Positions 11,982 to 22,625 are shown, counted from the stretch's first letter. The stretch: DNA of 25,000 nucleotides from Chromera velia (GCA_018398765.1 JAHBMJ010000766.1:1-25000); one strand, 5' to 3'. Made by a program: numbers and translations. The notes: a model not told the origin generated them from the sequence alone.

Positions 11982-12363
11982 TCACCTCGAGGCAGAGTGG
12001 AGGATCTGAAAGAAGTACTGGCACTCGAGCACGCCGTCGTCCGAGAGGTCCGTGCAGTGCACGGCATTCTTCACACGGTCAATGCCAAACCTGCAGTCAT
12101 GCATTCGAACATTCGTTTGGGCATCCATGCAAGCAATTGATGATTCATTCATTCGTTCGGAGAAGGCACTCACTTTCTTATGGATCGTGATGAATCCTGA
12201 TGGCGAATCTGATCGCTTTTCGCGTCTCACAAAAATCGCGAAAGAGTCTCTGTAGTCGGTCTGAACGGGTCATTCACCCACCCACCCACCCACTGACTGA
12301 CTTTGCGCGCAGAGTCTCCGGGCGAAGATGCCGAGCTATTTCGGGGTCGTGGGGACCGCACTG

Positions 12364-12405
<42 letters not shown>

Positions 12406-14929
12406 GAGAGAGAAAGAGAGAGAGACAGAGAGAGCGAGAGAGAGAGCGAGAGAGAGAGAGAGAGAGAGAAAGAGATGGCCGACCAATGCTCGAAGAGAGT
12501 CCACAGCGTTCTCCTTCCGCAGCTCCATCACCACACACGGACCGCTGTGCATCTCTTCTGAGAGAGATGCCGTCTCAGGGAGGACGTTCTGCAATCAGAA
12601 GATGGACAAGAGGACAACAGAGACATAAGCTACGTGACTTATCTTTTTCGTCCTCCTTCCTTTTCCTTTTCGCAAAGACAGACACACAAGGACAGGACAG
12701 AGAAGGTGGAATGAGGAAAGACTCTGTTTAGGCAGATCCAGACGACGCGGGGACAGGAAAGGATGCCACTAGGATTGAAGACAAAGAAGAGAAGACAAAT
12801 GAACAAAGGACGCCGATAAGCTCACGGAGAGGGAGGGAATGCCGTCCGTCCCCCATCCCGTTGGTTCACAGCCTCCTCTTTGAAGAGATGCATTCCCGGA
12901 GAGCTATGGAGGAAGCCATTAGACAGACAGACAGACAGACTATATCGTCTTTTCAGACAGACAGAGAGACAGACAGACAGACAGACAGACACCATTTGTA
13001 CTCTTGAAATGGAAACGTAACTTTTCTTTGCGAGCAGGCTTGGATGCACTTCCACTCAGCACTCCTTGCAAAATGCGCTTCCACATCTTTGCTGGCTGGC
13101 CGTCTGAATGCGTATTTCAAGATGACCATGCGCACCAAAAATGAAAAAATAGACTTCCTTGCGGACCTACTCACCTTGTAGACTTCCAGAAATTCATCCG
13201 CAGCTCTCCTGTCGAGGTGGAAGAGCTTGAGGGCAGAGATCTCGAAACCTTCAGACTGAATTCGCTCTGCAGAATTACCCACACAGGTGCAGAGAATGAG
13301 GTGCACACAACAACAACGCAGTGCAAAACAAACACACGTGTGCACACAGAGATAGAAGAGCACAACGGGGAAGGGGGGGGAGGAACGGAGAGAGGAAGAA
13401 GAAAAGGCAACTTCTGAAACGAGCAATGCAGACATGTAAAAATCCACAACTTCCAACTGTTCCGTGACACGTTGACCAGACTGCCAAGCCGCACGGTCGG
13501 AATCGTGGTACGAAAAAGCAGAGTTGAAACAGGAAAGAAATGAACTGAGTCCAGCACACAAACAAATTCCGTGGCACAGTTGCAGCCAACGACCGACCGA
13601 CTGACTGACTGACCGATGATCTTCCCTGCAGACCGGATCGCATGGGGCCTGATGATGCAGCACGTGGAGTCCTGAAACTTGGCCGTCGTCTGCAATCAAA
13701 TCAAAAAGGTAGATCAAGTCAGGTCCAATAAATGGCCGTCCGCTTCTTCACCCGTTTCTTCATTGAACAGAGAGAGAGACAGAGAGAGAGAGAGACAGAG
13801 AGAGAGAGAGGAAGTGGGAAAGAGAAAGAGAAGACACCGGCTTTCTCTCTCTTCCCTCCGGATGCACTGACCTCCCACCCCGATCCCTCAGGTCCGAAGA
13901 AGAATTCGCACTCCGCGAGACCCGCAGCCGAATCGGAGGACACGTGAAGGGCGTTGTCTTTCAGGGAAGTTCCGTACAGGGCTCGGATGCTGGAGGGTGC
14001 TACGGACTGGGCCTCCTGTAACAATCAAGGAAGGAAGAAAGGAAGGAAGGCGCACAGGAAGAAAAATGCAGAAATCCCTGAAGGAATGAATTGTGCAGAT
14101 CGAAACACTGACGCGGCGAAGGACGAAAAAAAAGGAAAATGAGCAAGAAGGAACCGGAAAGAAGAACACGAGCCACAGTGCATATTAGATGGCCCATCCG
14201 TACCTGTCTACTAAATGTTTTTCCTGTTTTGGGAAACACTTGCTCTGCTGTTTCTTCTTTACATTCCCTTTTTCTGTCCCTCTTCCCTACTTTCCGAAAG
14301 ACCAAAGTCACCATATGTTTTCTTCTGTGCCCTGCTCTTTGCCTCTGTCTCTTTTCGACCGTCTTTCTGTCTGTCTACCCCCGAGAGCTCTCCTCATGCC
14401 CCCTCCCTCTCACTCTCCCACCCACCTGTGGGTCTGCAGGTCCCGCCACCTCCACCATCCGAGGAACACAATCCTCCCCCACGACCTCTCCCAGAACGCA
14501 CACGTCTGCGCTGAGGACCTCCGCGAGTCCTTTTGGGTCGGCATCGGCAGGCTGAAGAAATTCAGGCGGAATGAATGGGCGAAAAAACACGGGAGAGGCA
14601 GCGCATATTCTTTTCTCTGCATGTGTGAGTGAAAAGTCCAAGCACGATAACTTTGCAATACTTCTCAAAAAAGCAGGGAGAAAAACGAGTAGGCGAGCAG
14701 GCGAAGTCAAAGCGGATCACACGCTTATTGGCTGATCACTGAACAGACCGACTGACCACGATAGATGCGAACTCCGACGCTGTGTGTTTGTCCATCTGAA
14801 TCATTTGGAGCTTTGCAATCGTCACGCCTGACTTGAGGATCAAATCCACCACACTCCCGAGGAAACGGTAAGCATCGGGCTTCACGATGAAACAGCAACT
14901 GGATGGCTCGGCGCACGCAGGGAAAGAAA

Positions 14930-14966
<37 letters not shown>

Positions 14967-16120
14967 TTACCCTCACAGGTGCAGACACATGTACATGCAT
15001 GAACATCACCGCACTTCAACTTCCATCCAGCGTACTCGCACAGCAGGGCCGCGGGCCAAGGAGAGTAACAGATTTCAATTGATTCAAGTCGGATTAGTAA
15101 GAAAAAAACACCTGCCCGTTTGTCCTGCAACCAAGTCCGCTCAAAGAGAACCCCCCGATCCAGAGATTCTCGTCCCTTTAATTAAAAAAGTCGCAACTGA
15201 AGATTGGAAGAAGGAAGAAAGAAGGAACGAAAGAAAAGATGATGTTGTCAAAGGAAAAAAGCTCAATTACTCACCTTGACTTTCGCCACTCCAGTCTCTT
15301 TCTTGTGTAGACGTCCGCGTAGTCGGTCAGCTTCAACTGACGAGAAAAGACAGTCACCGTTGCGCCTAGGTAGAGGTCTGTCTGGGATATGCCTGGGTAA
15401 TCGCAGCGTTTGAGGAAGGGGCGCTTGTTTTTGATGTCCCACTGCAGAGAGAGAGACAGACCAAAGTGATTCCTTCTGAATTGAATCTTCATGTCCGTCT
15501 CTTTCTTCATTCATCCGTCCCATCTTGCACAACCGAGCGGGAAGGTGCATAGCTCGCTCGAGGGAAATGGAAGTGTGGCGAAGATGAGGAGAGAAGGCGG
15601 GAGAAAGGGAAGATAAATTCAAGAGGGAGGTGGAGGGAGGGAGGACGTAAGGAGACGAGGAAGGGAATCGACGGGATAGGAGGCTAAAGAGAGGCCTGGG
15701 AGAGAAGAGTGAAGGTGAGTCAGGACCACAAGCATAAGAGAAATGATCAGGGGAGGGGAGGGGAGCTCAAAGTAAGAACAAGGAGGCAAGGGGATCGAAG
15801 CATTGACAAAGGATCGATCGAACCAACAGGTGAACGAAAGCAAGGGCAAGAACCAGATGAAGAAAGAAGGAGTCGTTGAGTGCGTCGGGGCATTGCTTTC
15901 TTTGCTTTTCATTAGAGATGCTGAAGACAACTGAAGTGCAGTCTAATGACCCCAGTTAAAGGAGCGAGAACAGGCTCGTAGGGACAGGAAGAACAACACG
16001 TGACTGGCTTACCATTTCAATCGTTTTGTCAGTGGGGTAGTAAGTCAAGGTGTACTTTCGAATGAGATCTGCCTGCACATCGTGCCAGTCGACGTTGAAC
16101 ACAAACCTGTCTTCCGACAT
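11982..16120 (-). CDS. NME7: NME7 (nucleoside diphosphate kinase 7): DM10 plus two NDPK domains, ten exons, complete
   Basis: Exons in transcript order: 16120-16013, 15441-15275, 14898-14757, 14551-14426, 14015-13872, 13689-13614, 13266-13175, 12588-12484, 12360-12302, 12090-11982. All introns are GT-AG, phases match, and the 1128 bases give 375 aa, near the usual NME7 length. DM10 covers residues ~1-91 (MSEDRFVFNVDW; FLKRCDYPG; VTVFSRQLKLTDYADVYT). NDPK domain A spans ~93-222, with IVKPDAY, SIRALYG and catalytic His205 in NALHVSSDS. Domain B spans ~230-375, with STCCIIRPHA, GFEISALKLFHLDR, GPHDPEIARHLRPETLRAK and His351 in NAVHCTDL. In domain B the NDPK lysine of K-P-D-A is Arg243 and the Asp is His245, so B may be weak or inactive. 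NME7 is known as an axonemal microtubule inner protein and a partner of the gamma-tubulin ring complex. This gene therefore implies cilia or flagella. Confidence 0.94.
12361..12483 (-). repeat. NME7 intron 8, almost wholly (CT)n then (GT)n on the sense strand
   Basis: On the plus strand the intron is (CA)n from about 12366 followed by (GA)n with small interruptions to about 12475. Read in the gene's direction it starts GTCGGCC, runs through a CT repeat and then a GT repeat, and ends GTGTGCGTGCAG. The branch-point and polypyrimidine region are thus replaced by dinucleotide repeats. Confidence 0.9.
12920..12992. repeat. (AGAC)n tetranucleotide repeat in NME7 intron 7
   Basis: Two runs of agac separated by tatatcgtcttttc, inside the intron 12589-13174. 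On the sense strand of the gene it reads (GTCT)n. Confidence 0.9.
13769..13813. repeat. (GA)n repeat in NME7 intron 5
   Basis: An agag repeat with two c interruptions, inside the 182-base intron 13690-13871. It is pyrimidine-rich on the gene's sense strand. Confidence 0.9.
14931..14963. repeat. (GA)n repeat in NME7 intron 2
   Basis: An uninterrupted ag dinucleotide run about 35-65 bases from the acceptor of the exon starting at 14898. On the gene's sense strand it forms a CT-rich tract upstream of that acceptor. Confidence 0.9.
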
Positions 16121-16829
16121 GATGATGAGCTAGATCTGCCTTCTCTTCCCCGTGTTTGGAATTCCAGGTAGAGAGAGTGTGTATGAGTGTCTGCTGATCA
16201 GACTGAACAGACTGAACGATTGAGGAATTAAGCAACAGTGTTGCTGTGTGGAAAAGAAACGAGTCCTGCAAACGCGAAGTCCCTTCAATGACGTGCACCC
16301 CTTCAAGAATTCTGTCTAAAGGATCAAGTGATGGAGTCTATATAACAGGTGCCATGCAGGAGATTGCAGGAGTCTGCGGCTGAAGACTTACAAGAAGGCT
16401 TGAAGAAGCTCCCCGACAAATCCAAAGATCGAACAAAACGAATCTCGGAGATCAAAGTTGCGCAGAACGCGCGCGGCACTGCATGCATGCGCGCGAGGGA
16501 ACAAACGAAAAGTTTTTGTCATGCAAAAAAGTCGCGCCCGGGACCGCGCGTGTTGAGTGAAGAGACAGCATGCAGCACCAGACAGATTTCGCAGTCAACA
16601 TCCCCGAAACACAGAGGCCTTGATTATTAGGCTTGATATCCTTGATCTGCTTACGTTCAGCTCTCACATTCCTGTCCGGCAACCTGAATAAGCGATCCAA
16701 GAGAAAGGAGTGAAGAGTCCTCTATAGTCTTTGTGCAACAGTCCCCTTTCGCATCTTTGATTCGAAAAAGAAAGAAAGACTTGCAAGCTTCAAAGCTCAA
16801 CTCCATCCCACGACAACCCTCAACCCAAA
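16121..16829. promoter_or_regulatory. Divergent intergenic region between NME7 and the EF-hand gene
   Basis: These 709 bases separate the start codons of two head-to-head genes. A TATA-like tatata at 16339-16344 reads in either direction: on the minus strand it is ~220 bases upstream of the NME7 ATG. Around 16467-16496 is a GC-rich, partly palindromic stretch with cgcgcg at both ends and tgcatgcatg between. No open frame here has coding character. Shared regulation is inferred from the arrangement only. Confidence 0.45.
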
Positions 16830-17815
16830 ATGCAGCTCTCTAAACTCGTCGCAAGTCTGTTCTTCCTTCCCCTGGCTGCATCCCTCTCTCATGTGGACAA
16901 AAAAGGGGTGACGGATGCTCAGATTGAGACCTTTCAGCGTGACTTCAAGAGCTTTGATCACAACGCAGACGGTACGTCTGTTTCAACCCAATATCTTCTG
17001 TAGTGTTGTTTGTCTCCGTGCTGCTGTCTCACACTTCCCTTTCCCCTATTTTTGCTTTTTTGCGCAGGAGAAGTCGATGCTTTCGAGGTGAGGAGTGGGT
17101 TCAAGGGAAACTTGAGAACGACCGACCTCTTTGACTTCTTTTGGGACGCAGATGAGGACTTCAGTGGAACGGGTGAGTGAGCTTGGAAATGTTGCCGTTC
17201 TCTCCTGAAGAGCGGGATTCCTTGTTGTTGTTTTGGTTTTTTTCGGCAGTCACACTCCTCGGCAATTTACATTTCGGCTCACACGACATTCAAGGCTGTA
17301 ATGACCTTGAAGAACTGCGTGTGTCTCCTTCCTGGGATGGAGAGCTTTGAATGGAGCCACATCGTTTTCTTTTTGTTACGCAAAGCAGCAAGGCACGGCT
17401 TCTTCTGAGGCTGTTTTGTCCGTCCTCCAGAGACCCGAGAAGCGAAGATCGCAGTCGAATAAGCCTCCTGTTAGACTGCTGCCGTGTATGCCGTACGCCC
17501 AAAGGCAGCGTACCTTTCCTTCCACGTGGCTTCCCTTCACACTTTCGTTCCCGCCTTCATTCTCAGTCAGTGAGACGGCTGGACATTTCTTTCTATCTGT
17601 TCTTGCGTGTTGGGTTTGCCTCGTGTGCTTGGTATTTCCCCGACAAATTGTCTCAGATCCATTGTCTGTCCTCCTTCTGCTGCATTGTATTGGAGATTCT
17701 TCACCTTACCCTCCCTCCCTTTCTCTGGCTGTGTGCAGTCTCGTCGGTTGAGTACCTCAGCCACGCGATCCGTCTGGCGACTGGAAGTCTGGTGAAGCGC
17801 TCCACCACAGGCTGA
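16830..17815 (+). CDS. Secreted two-EF-hand calcium-binding protein, 107 aa, three exons
   Basis: Exons 16830-16971, 17068-17172 and 17739-17815 (stop TGA) join in phase 1 at both junctions and give 107 aa. Donors are gtacgt and gtgagt, and acceptors are tgcgcag and gtgtgcag. The N-terminus, MQLSKLVASLFFLPLAASLS, is a typical signal peptide with likely cleavage near residue 19. Loop 1 is DHNADGEVDAFE and loop 2, created across the second junction, is DEDFSGTVSSVE. Both have calcium ligands at positions 1, 3, 5 and 12 with Gly at 6. The loop across the intron strongly supports this splice choice. The size and a single EF-hand pair suggest a small secretory-pathway or extracellular calcium binder. 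The partner is unknown. The codon context of the ATG (cccaaaATG) is reasonable. Confidence 0.82.
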
Positions 17816-18737
17816 GAGGGAGGAAGTGAAGGACGAGATCTCACTACGGCAGGCGGACCTGATGTGCAGAAAGAAGTGGAATGAAGTCAACAAGCAGGCA
17901 GGAGTCTGAACGAAAGGAAGGAACGAAAGAAATAAAGAGGCAAACAGACGAGAAAAGAGAGAGAGACTGAAGTAAGTACCCGATTGACAGACGTGTCTGA
18001 TGGGCAATCAATTCAATCAAGGAGTCATCAATTCGATTCGGTTCATTCATGGATGCATGTGTGGGAAGGGGGGGGAGTGATTGGGGGAGGAGGGAAAAGT
18101 GGAGGTGTCAAGTACCGGTCCGCCTGCCTGCCTGTCCGTTTTTCTGTCAGTCCGATTGCGACATGAATCGACTCAAACCAGCACATCAAGTGATCCAGTA
18201 GAAAAGAAAGTACGGTGGTCAGAGAGAAGCAAAGAGGAGGAGTATTGGTCCGTCAGTCAGTATTCATCTGAAACGAAGTACTGTGTATTGAAGGAACAGA
18301 TAGCAGGAAAGAGACAGAGGGCCGTTGATTCAGCAATGAATACGATCGCCCTTTCTTGTCTTTTGCGATGAAAGCAAACAGAGAGTGGGTACTCGGAGGG
18401 GAGAGCGCGATGGAGAGGGGGAAAGAAACACCAGCACACAAACATGAACAACAATCAATACTACCGAGCGACAGAGAAACACTCACACTTTTGCGTTCGT
18501 TCTCCTTGATTCTTTTTCTTTCGGATCGTTCCTGCATTCCTTCAATCTGTCATTCCTGTCTTTCTGGAGGAAATGGAGAAAGGAAGATGAGGAAACTTCC
18601 ATCCATCTTGAAGAATCGAGGTGTAACAGCAAAGGAAGATATTTGACAGCGACAAGAAAGAAGGGGGAAGGAAGGGATGGGGGGAAAGAAGAGAGGAATC
18701 ATCTGATGTGAGTTTGGAGAGGACAGAAGAGACTTAC

Positions 18738-18799
18738 CTGAGGAAACAGAGAAGAGGAATGCTCGCTCTCTCGATCTGCTGCCTGTTTCGTCTCTACAG
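18738..18799 (-). CDS. Candidate internal exon with strong splice sites, minus strand
   Basis: A 62-base segment lies between the acceptor cttgtccgtctacag and the perfect donor CAG|GTAAGT on the minus strand. In the open frame it starts in phase 1, ends in phase 0 and reads VETKQAADRESEHSSSLFPQ. The splice signals are among the best in the region, but no neighbouring exon is secured and no protein family is recognised. It could also be a UTR exon. Confidence 0.35.
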
Positions 18800-19433
18800 C
18801 TGTAGACGGACAAGATAGGAATAGAGAGAGAATCAGAGAGAGATTGCCTCAGTCGACAGACGGTAACTCCTCTTCGTCCTCTCCTCACTTGCTTGCATGC
18901 TTCAATCTTTCCCTCAGTCCATTCTCGCCCGTTTATTCGATCTGTCTCTGTCCGTTCCTTCTCTTTCAACCCCCATCGCCTCTCTTACTCTTCCCTATTT
19001 TTGTTTTAGAGCAATCCGATGCATTCAACCTCGTATCCACAAGGAAAAATTCAATCTCGCCAACGGAAAAGACAGTTAACATGCACACACTTCCTTCCAC
19101 ACACTTAGGCAAACACAGAAAGAAACAGGAACAGAATTGGCTGCTTGCTTTCGTGTTCTGTTGCATTGTCTTCTTCTTTCTTTCCTTCCCTCTGTCTCGT
19201 CCGCTGCAGCACTCTTGTGCTTAGAAGAGGGAAGTCGGATTCCTTTCGTTCGTTGTTGAGTGCACTTGGGGGCCGGGATCGTTCATTCTTTCTGTCTTGA
19301 CTTGGCCTTTCGTTCGTAGCTTTTGCTTTCTCTTCCCTCCTTCTTCCCTTTCTCCAACCCCCTCACTCCGCTGTTCCCTCGGTAACACTACAACTCTCTG
19401 TCTGCTTGCATGCCTCCTTTCTGTTGCTGTTGG

Positions 19434-19973
19434 TCAGCTGCTGACGAGAACAAGAGAGTCTTTTCCATGCCTGCCTGACTTTCTTCTGGACCTTCTTTCT
19501 CCCTGTCGGTCCTTTCTGTGCGTGTTTTCCTCTCTCTTCCTCAATCCCAATTCATCCATGTAGAGGGAGACGCGGGAGTGGTTGTGGGTGTCAGTTGAGA
19601 CGAACAGCAAGTACATGACTGTAGGTTGGATGGACAGGAGGGCGGAGGGATCTGCAGGGTAGTCGGGAAGGACATCGGCATCCACAGTAACAACGAGCAA
19701 CAACGAAATATGTCATCCACACTCACACACACACACACACAGAATCACACATGCGAGAGAAGTCGAATGTCTTTCTGAATGGGAGGGAGAGAGGGCTCTC
19801 TCTGGCGGGGGCCCTGCGACGCAAATGTTCTTCCTTCCTTCCTTCCTTTTCTTATTACCTGCATGGAGCACCCGTCGGCATCTGACTGCGTCGGTGTGTG
19901 GTTGCGTGCGTCACTCCGTCAGTTCCTCTCCTTTCTGCTGGACAATTTCCTCACATTGTCCCCCGGATGTACA

Positions 19974-20007
<34 letters not shown>

Positions 20008-21306
20008 TAGAGAGAATTCACTAACTCACTAGAAGAGTCCTCCTCCTGTCGAATACGAAACGGATCCCAATCGTGACTCGCGAAAAAAGAACAAACAGGC
20101 AATGCACCTGAGGGCCTCCCGTCGTCTCTCTAGAAGTCCATCAATTGGTCAGCCCACCATTCTGGTGCTTGGGTTCTGCTCTCGTTCCTGCACTCCGTGT
20201 TCTGATTCAGAGACTCTCTTTTTCTCTCAGCTCTGTCTGTTCTTGGTCAGCTTCTTCCACTTTCCGTTTGACTCTCTGCTTCGGCTTTCGAGTCTTAAAA
20301 CGAAAGTGAAACACTGTCCAATCCTTCTCTCTGTCTCTTTCCCTCTCTCCTTGGGGGGGGCGAGGACAGACACAAAAAAATGGAGAAAAATAAAGCATCA
20401 GAACGAAGTCAAACGTCCATCCATTCTTCTTTCTCTCCAATGCTTTCTTCCTTTCATCATTCGCACCACCATTCCGTCCCTTCATCCACGTCGTTTCCGT
20501 TCAACGACAGACGCGTTGAGAGAAGAGAGGCCTGAAGAGAAGAGAGCAGGTTGATCCGAGAGAGACAACAGAGAGAGAGTAGGGGGTGCTTGAAGGAGAA
20601 CGGCAGACTGGCGTGCAGGGATGTGGTGAGGGGGTGCGCTGAAGGAGGTACACGCATGTGAATAGAGAGAGATCGTCCTTCAGAATTCAGGTCTGGGGTA
20701 GAGAAAGAGTGAAAAACAGAGAAGACAGTCTGCTGAGCGGAAAGAAACAAAAATGCATGCAACAACGCTACACTACCACGTTCTTCAAGGGAGGAAGGGA
20801 GGAGGATGAAAAGAAGATCTGTCTGTCTGTTTGCCTGCCTATCTGTTTGTGACCATACAGTCTGTCTGTGTCTGTGTGTTTGCGTTCATGTCTTCGTGAC
20901 TGTCTCTACGTCTTTCCCTTCAGCTTCCCCGTCTTCTTTACCTTCTCTCTCTCCTTCCCTTTCCACCCACACACACACCCACACACACACACCTTTGTGC
21001 AGAAAGAAGGTCCCGTTCTCTTTCCCCCGGTCTTCCTTCTGACAATTCCTTCCTTGTCTCGTTTCTGACTTGCTGCCCTCCTTTTGCATTGCGTCAGGTG
21101 GTGGTGGTGGATTGTTCGCATGCCCGCTTCTTCTTTCTTCATGGTTGCGAATGCATGCGGAATCCCTTTTTCTGTTGTCCTCAAAAAAGAAGAGAGAGAC
21201 ATACAGGAAGGAAGAGTGCATGTGAGAGAGAAAGAGGACATACAGCAGAGGGGGGCAAAGGCCTTCACAGAATTCACATTGCCAGCGTGAAACCAGAAAG
21301 AAAAAC

Positions 21307-21349
<43 letters not shown>

Positions 21350-22145
21350 CGAGTAGAGTAGAGTAAAAATTGAGACCAGGCACCCGTCCATCATTCAATC
21401 CCTCGATCGCTTGATTGATTGGGGAGACATTCTCTTTCCCTCAGACAGACAATCATTTACAAGCAGGTTCTTTCTTGTTGAGGCCCTTTCTCCTTCCTCG
21501 TCTCTTTTCATCGCTTTTTGCGGTGTGTTCATGCTTCGGTCTCTTTTCTCTCTTGCGTGACAGCCGAAGAGAAAACAAAAGGCGAAGGAAGGAAAATGGC
21601 TGTGTAGAGGGGGCGAGGTTCTCTTCAGTCGATCGTGGAGGGACACCGTGAGGAGTTGAAGAGAAAGGGGGAAAAAGGTCGTAAGAGTACCGAGGAAAGG
21701 GAGAGAAAAGATTCGAAAGGGCCTGACAGGTATCAGAAAAAGAGAACGAGAGAAAGCGAAAAGGAAAGGGAGGGAGAGTGGAGTTATCTTTCTATGGGGT
21801 GTGCATAGGAGGGTTTCTCCCTCCGCCGCCTATTGCCTGACTGAACGTCCATTCTTTCTGCTCTCTGTCTTTCTTTGTCTCTCGTTCTGTCTTTTCAAAG
21901 GCCTGTTCTTTTCCGTCTCGCTCTTTCAGTTGTTCCCAAAATCTGTTTGAAGGACGGCGGTGTTGCTTTGAGTGGTTGCCTCTTTCTTTTTGCACGGTGC
22001 CTGTGCGATGGATGCAAATCCACAGGTCTCCGTGATTGTAAAGCCGATGGGGGAGCTCAGTTGGGACTGGCTGGGTTGCAGAGGAGGGAGCCCGAGTTGC
22101 TCGAGGGTCTCTTTAGCAGGTCCCAATTCTTTCACTCTGTCTGAG

Positions 22146-22181
<36 letters not shown>

Positions 22182-22417
22182 CCTTTTTGTTTGCCTCCCT
22201 TTCTTCCATTTTTCCTGCTGCAATCAGACAGACAGGCGTAGTGGATAGAGGAGAGGGTCAGGAAAACAGGGACGAAGGAGCGCATGCGTCAATTCAGAAG
22301 TTCATGTGAAACTGCAACACATGATACACGGAAGTACCAAGAGTCCATTCTTGGATTCAAGCCTGCCTCGACCGTTTTCACGCAAAGCGTTCGGCCAATC
22401 AGGCCTCCTGCTTGCAT
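19434..22417 (-). CDS. Tentative four-exon gene, unknown function (model 165 aa)
   Basis: Candidate exons in order: 22417-22330 (ATG start, MQAGGLIGRTLCVKTVEAG, then LNPRMDSWYF), 22140-21996 (RVKELGPAKETLEQLGLPPL, then SPIGFTITETCGFASIAQ), 20076-20030 (HDWDPFRIRQEED), and 19651-19434 (PSALLSIQPTVMYLLFVS, then a basic tail to TGA). Phases 1, 2 and 1 interlock, and the total of 498 bases is divisible by three. The second exon is best supported: its acceptor follows a long (CTTT)n pyrimidine run. The first donor (gtgtat) and the third exon's acceptor (cgcgag) are poor. The last exon's basic tail lies opposite a pyrimidine-rich stretch and may be spurious. The first two exons could instead belong to the unknown gene at the right edge. 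Confidence 0.3.
19719..19741. repeat. (AC)n microsatellite
   Basis: A ca/ac dinucleotide run just upstream, on the minus strand, of the candidate exon starting at 19651. Confidence 0.9.
19971..20014. repeat. Compound (AC)n(AG)n microsatellite
   Basis: An acacac run directly followed by agagag, the same compound type as the NME7 intron at 12361-12483. Confidence 0.9.
21307..21348. repeat. (CA)n microsatellite, about 40 bases
   Basis: An almost uninterrupted ca dinucleotide run. It explains the Thr/His- and Cys/Val-repeat open frames that cross it on both strands. Confidence 0.95.
22142..22182. repeat. (GAAA)n(GA)n repeat next to a candidate minus-strand acceptor
   Basis: Plus-strand gaaagaaagaaag followed by gagaga. 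On the minus strand it is a CT/CTTT tract ending ctcag right at the start of the exon at 22140, where it would act as the polypyrimidine tract. Confidence 0.85.
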
Positions 22418-22489
22418 GACGTCCTTTTCCGACGGAAAGAGACAGAGAAGTAGAGAGGTAGGCTTGTGTCTGTCTGTCTCGCTGCCATC

Positions 22490-22545
22490 TCATCCATCGA
22501 TCCATCTATCCATCCAGCCATCGATGCATCAATTCATCCATCCAA
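22490..22545. repeat. Degenerate (ATCC)n repeat
   Basis: Repeated catc/atcc units with cgat and tcaattc interruptions. No coding role is apparent. Confidence 0.8.
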
Positions 22546-22625
22546 ATGAAGAGCACAAGAAGCCAATCAGACATCCGTTCAAAAAGTCTCTCCGTAACCC
22601 AAGATCCCGTTCCCTTTTTTTTTTC

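Larger units (their letters stand above)
17816..22625. other. Mostly non-coding; alternating purine and pyrimidine blocks with candidate minus-strand exons
   Basis: The strand bias flips repeatedly. The plus strand is purine-rich near 17820-18110, 18550-18850, 20510-20815, 21180-21290 and 21570-21780. It is pyrimidine-rich near 18870-19550, 20110-20500, 20817-21080, 21425-21560 and 21830-21925. In this window intron sense strands are pyrimidine-rich, so the flips may mean genes or introns on both strands. Dinucleotide and tetranucleotide repeats are frequent. Candidate exons are listed separately. Most open frames here are low-complexity shadows. Confidence 0.5.

Noticed and set aside
12227-12594. 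Open frames of Ser/Leu and Cys/Val repeats overlapping NME7 exons
   Set aside because: They are read-through of the (CA)n(GA)n intron. Only the flanking exon parts match NME7.
17250-17350. Alternative third exon of the EF-hand gene ending at a TGA
   Set aside because: It splices in frame but destroys the calcium ligand at loop position 12, while the exon at 17739 restores a canonical loop. It is kept only as a possible alternative splice form.
17567-18007. Minus-strand open frame antisense to the EF-hand terminal exon
   Set aside because: It is a shadow of the real plus-strand exon and its pyrimidine-rich intron, and its residue mix is Ser/Leu/Phe-rich.
20886-21398. Minus-strand open frames of 162-170 codons
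   Set aside because: They are built around (GT)n translated as Cys-Val repeats and purine-rich sequence with no domain or splice support.
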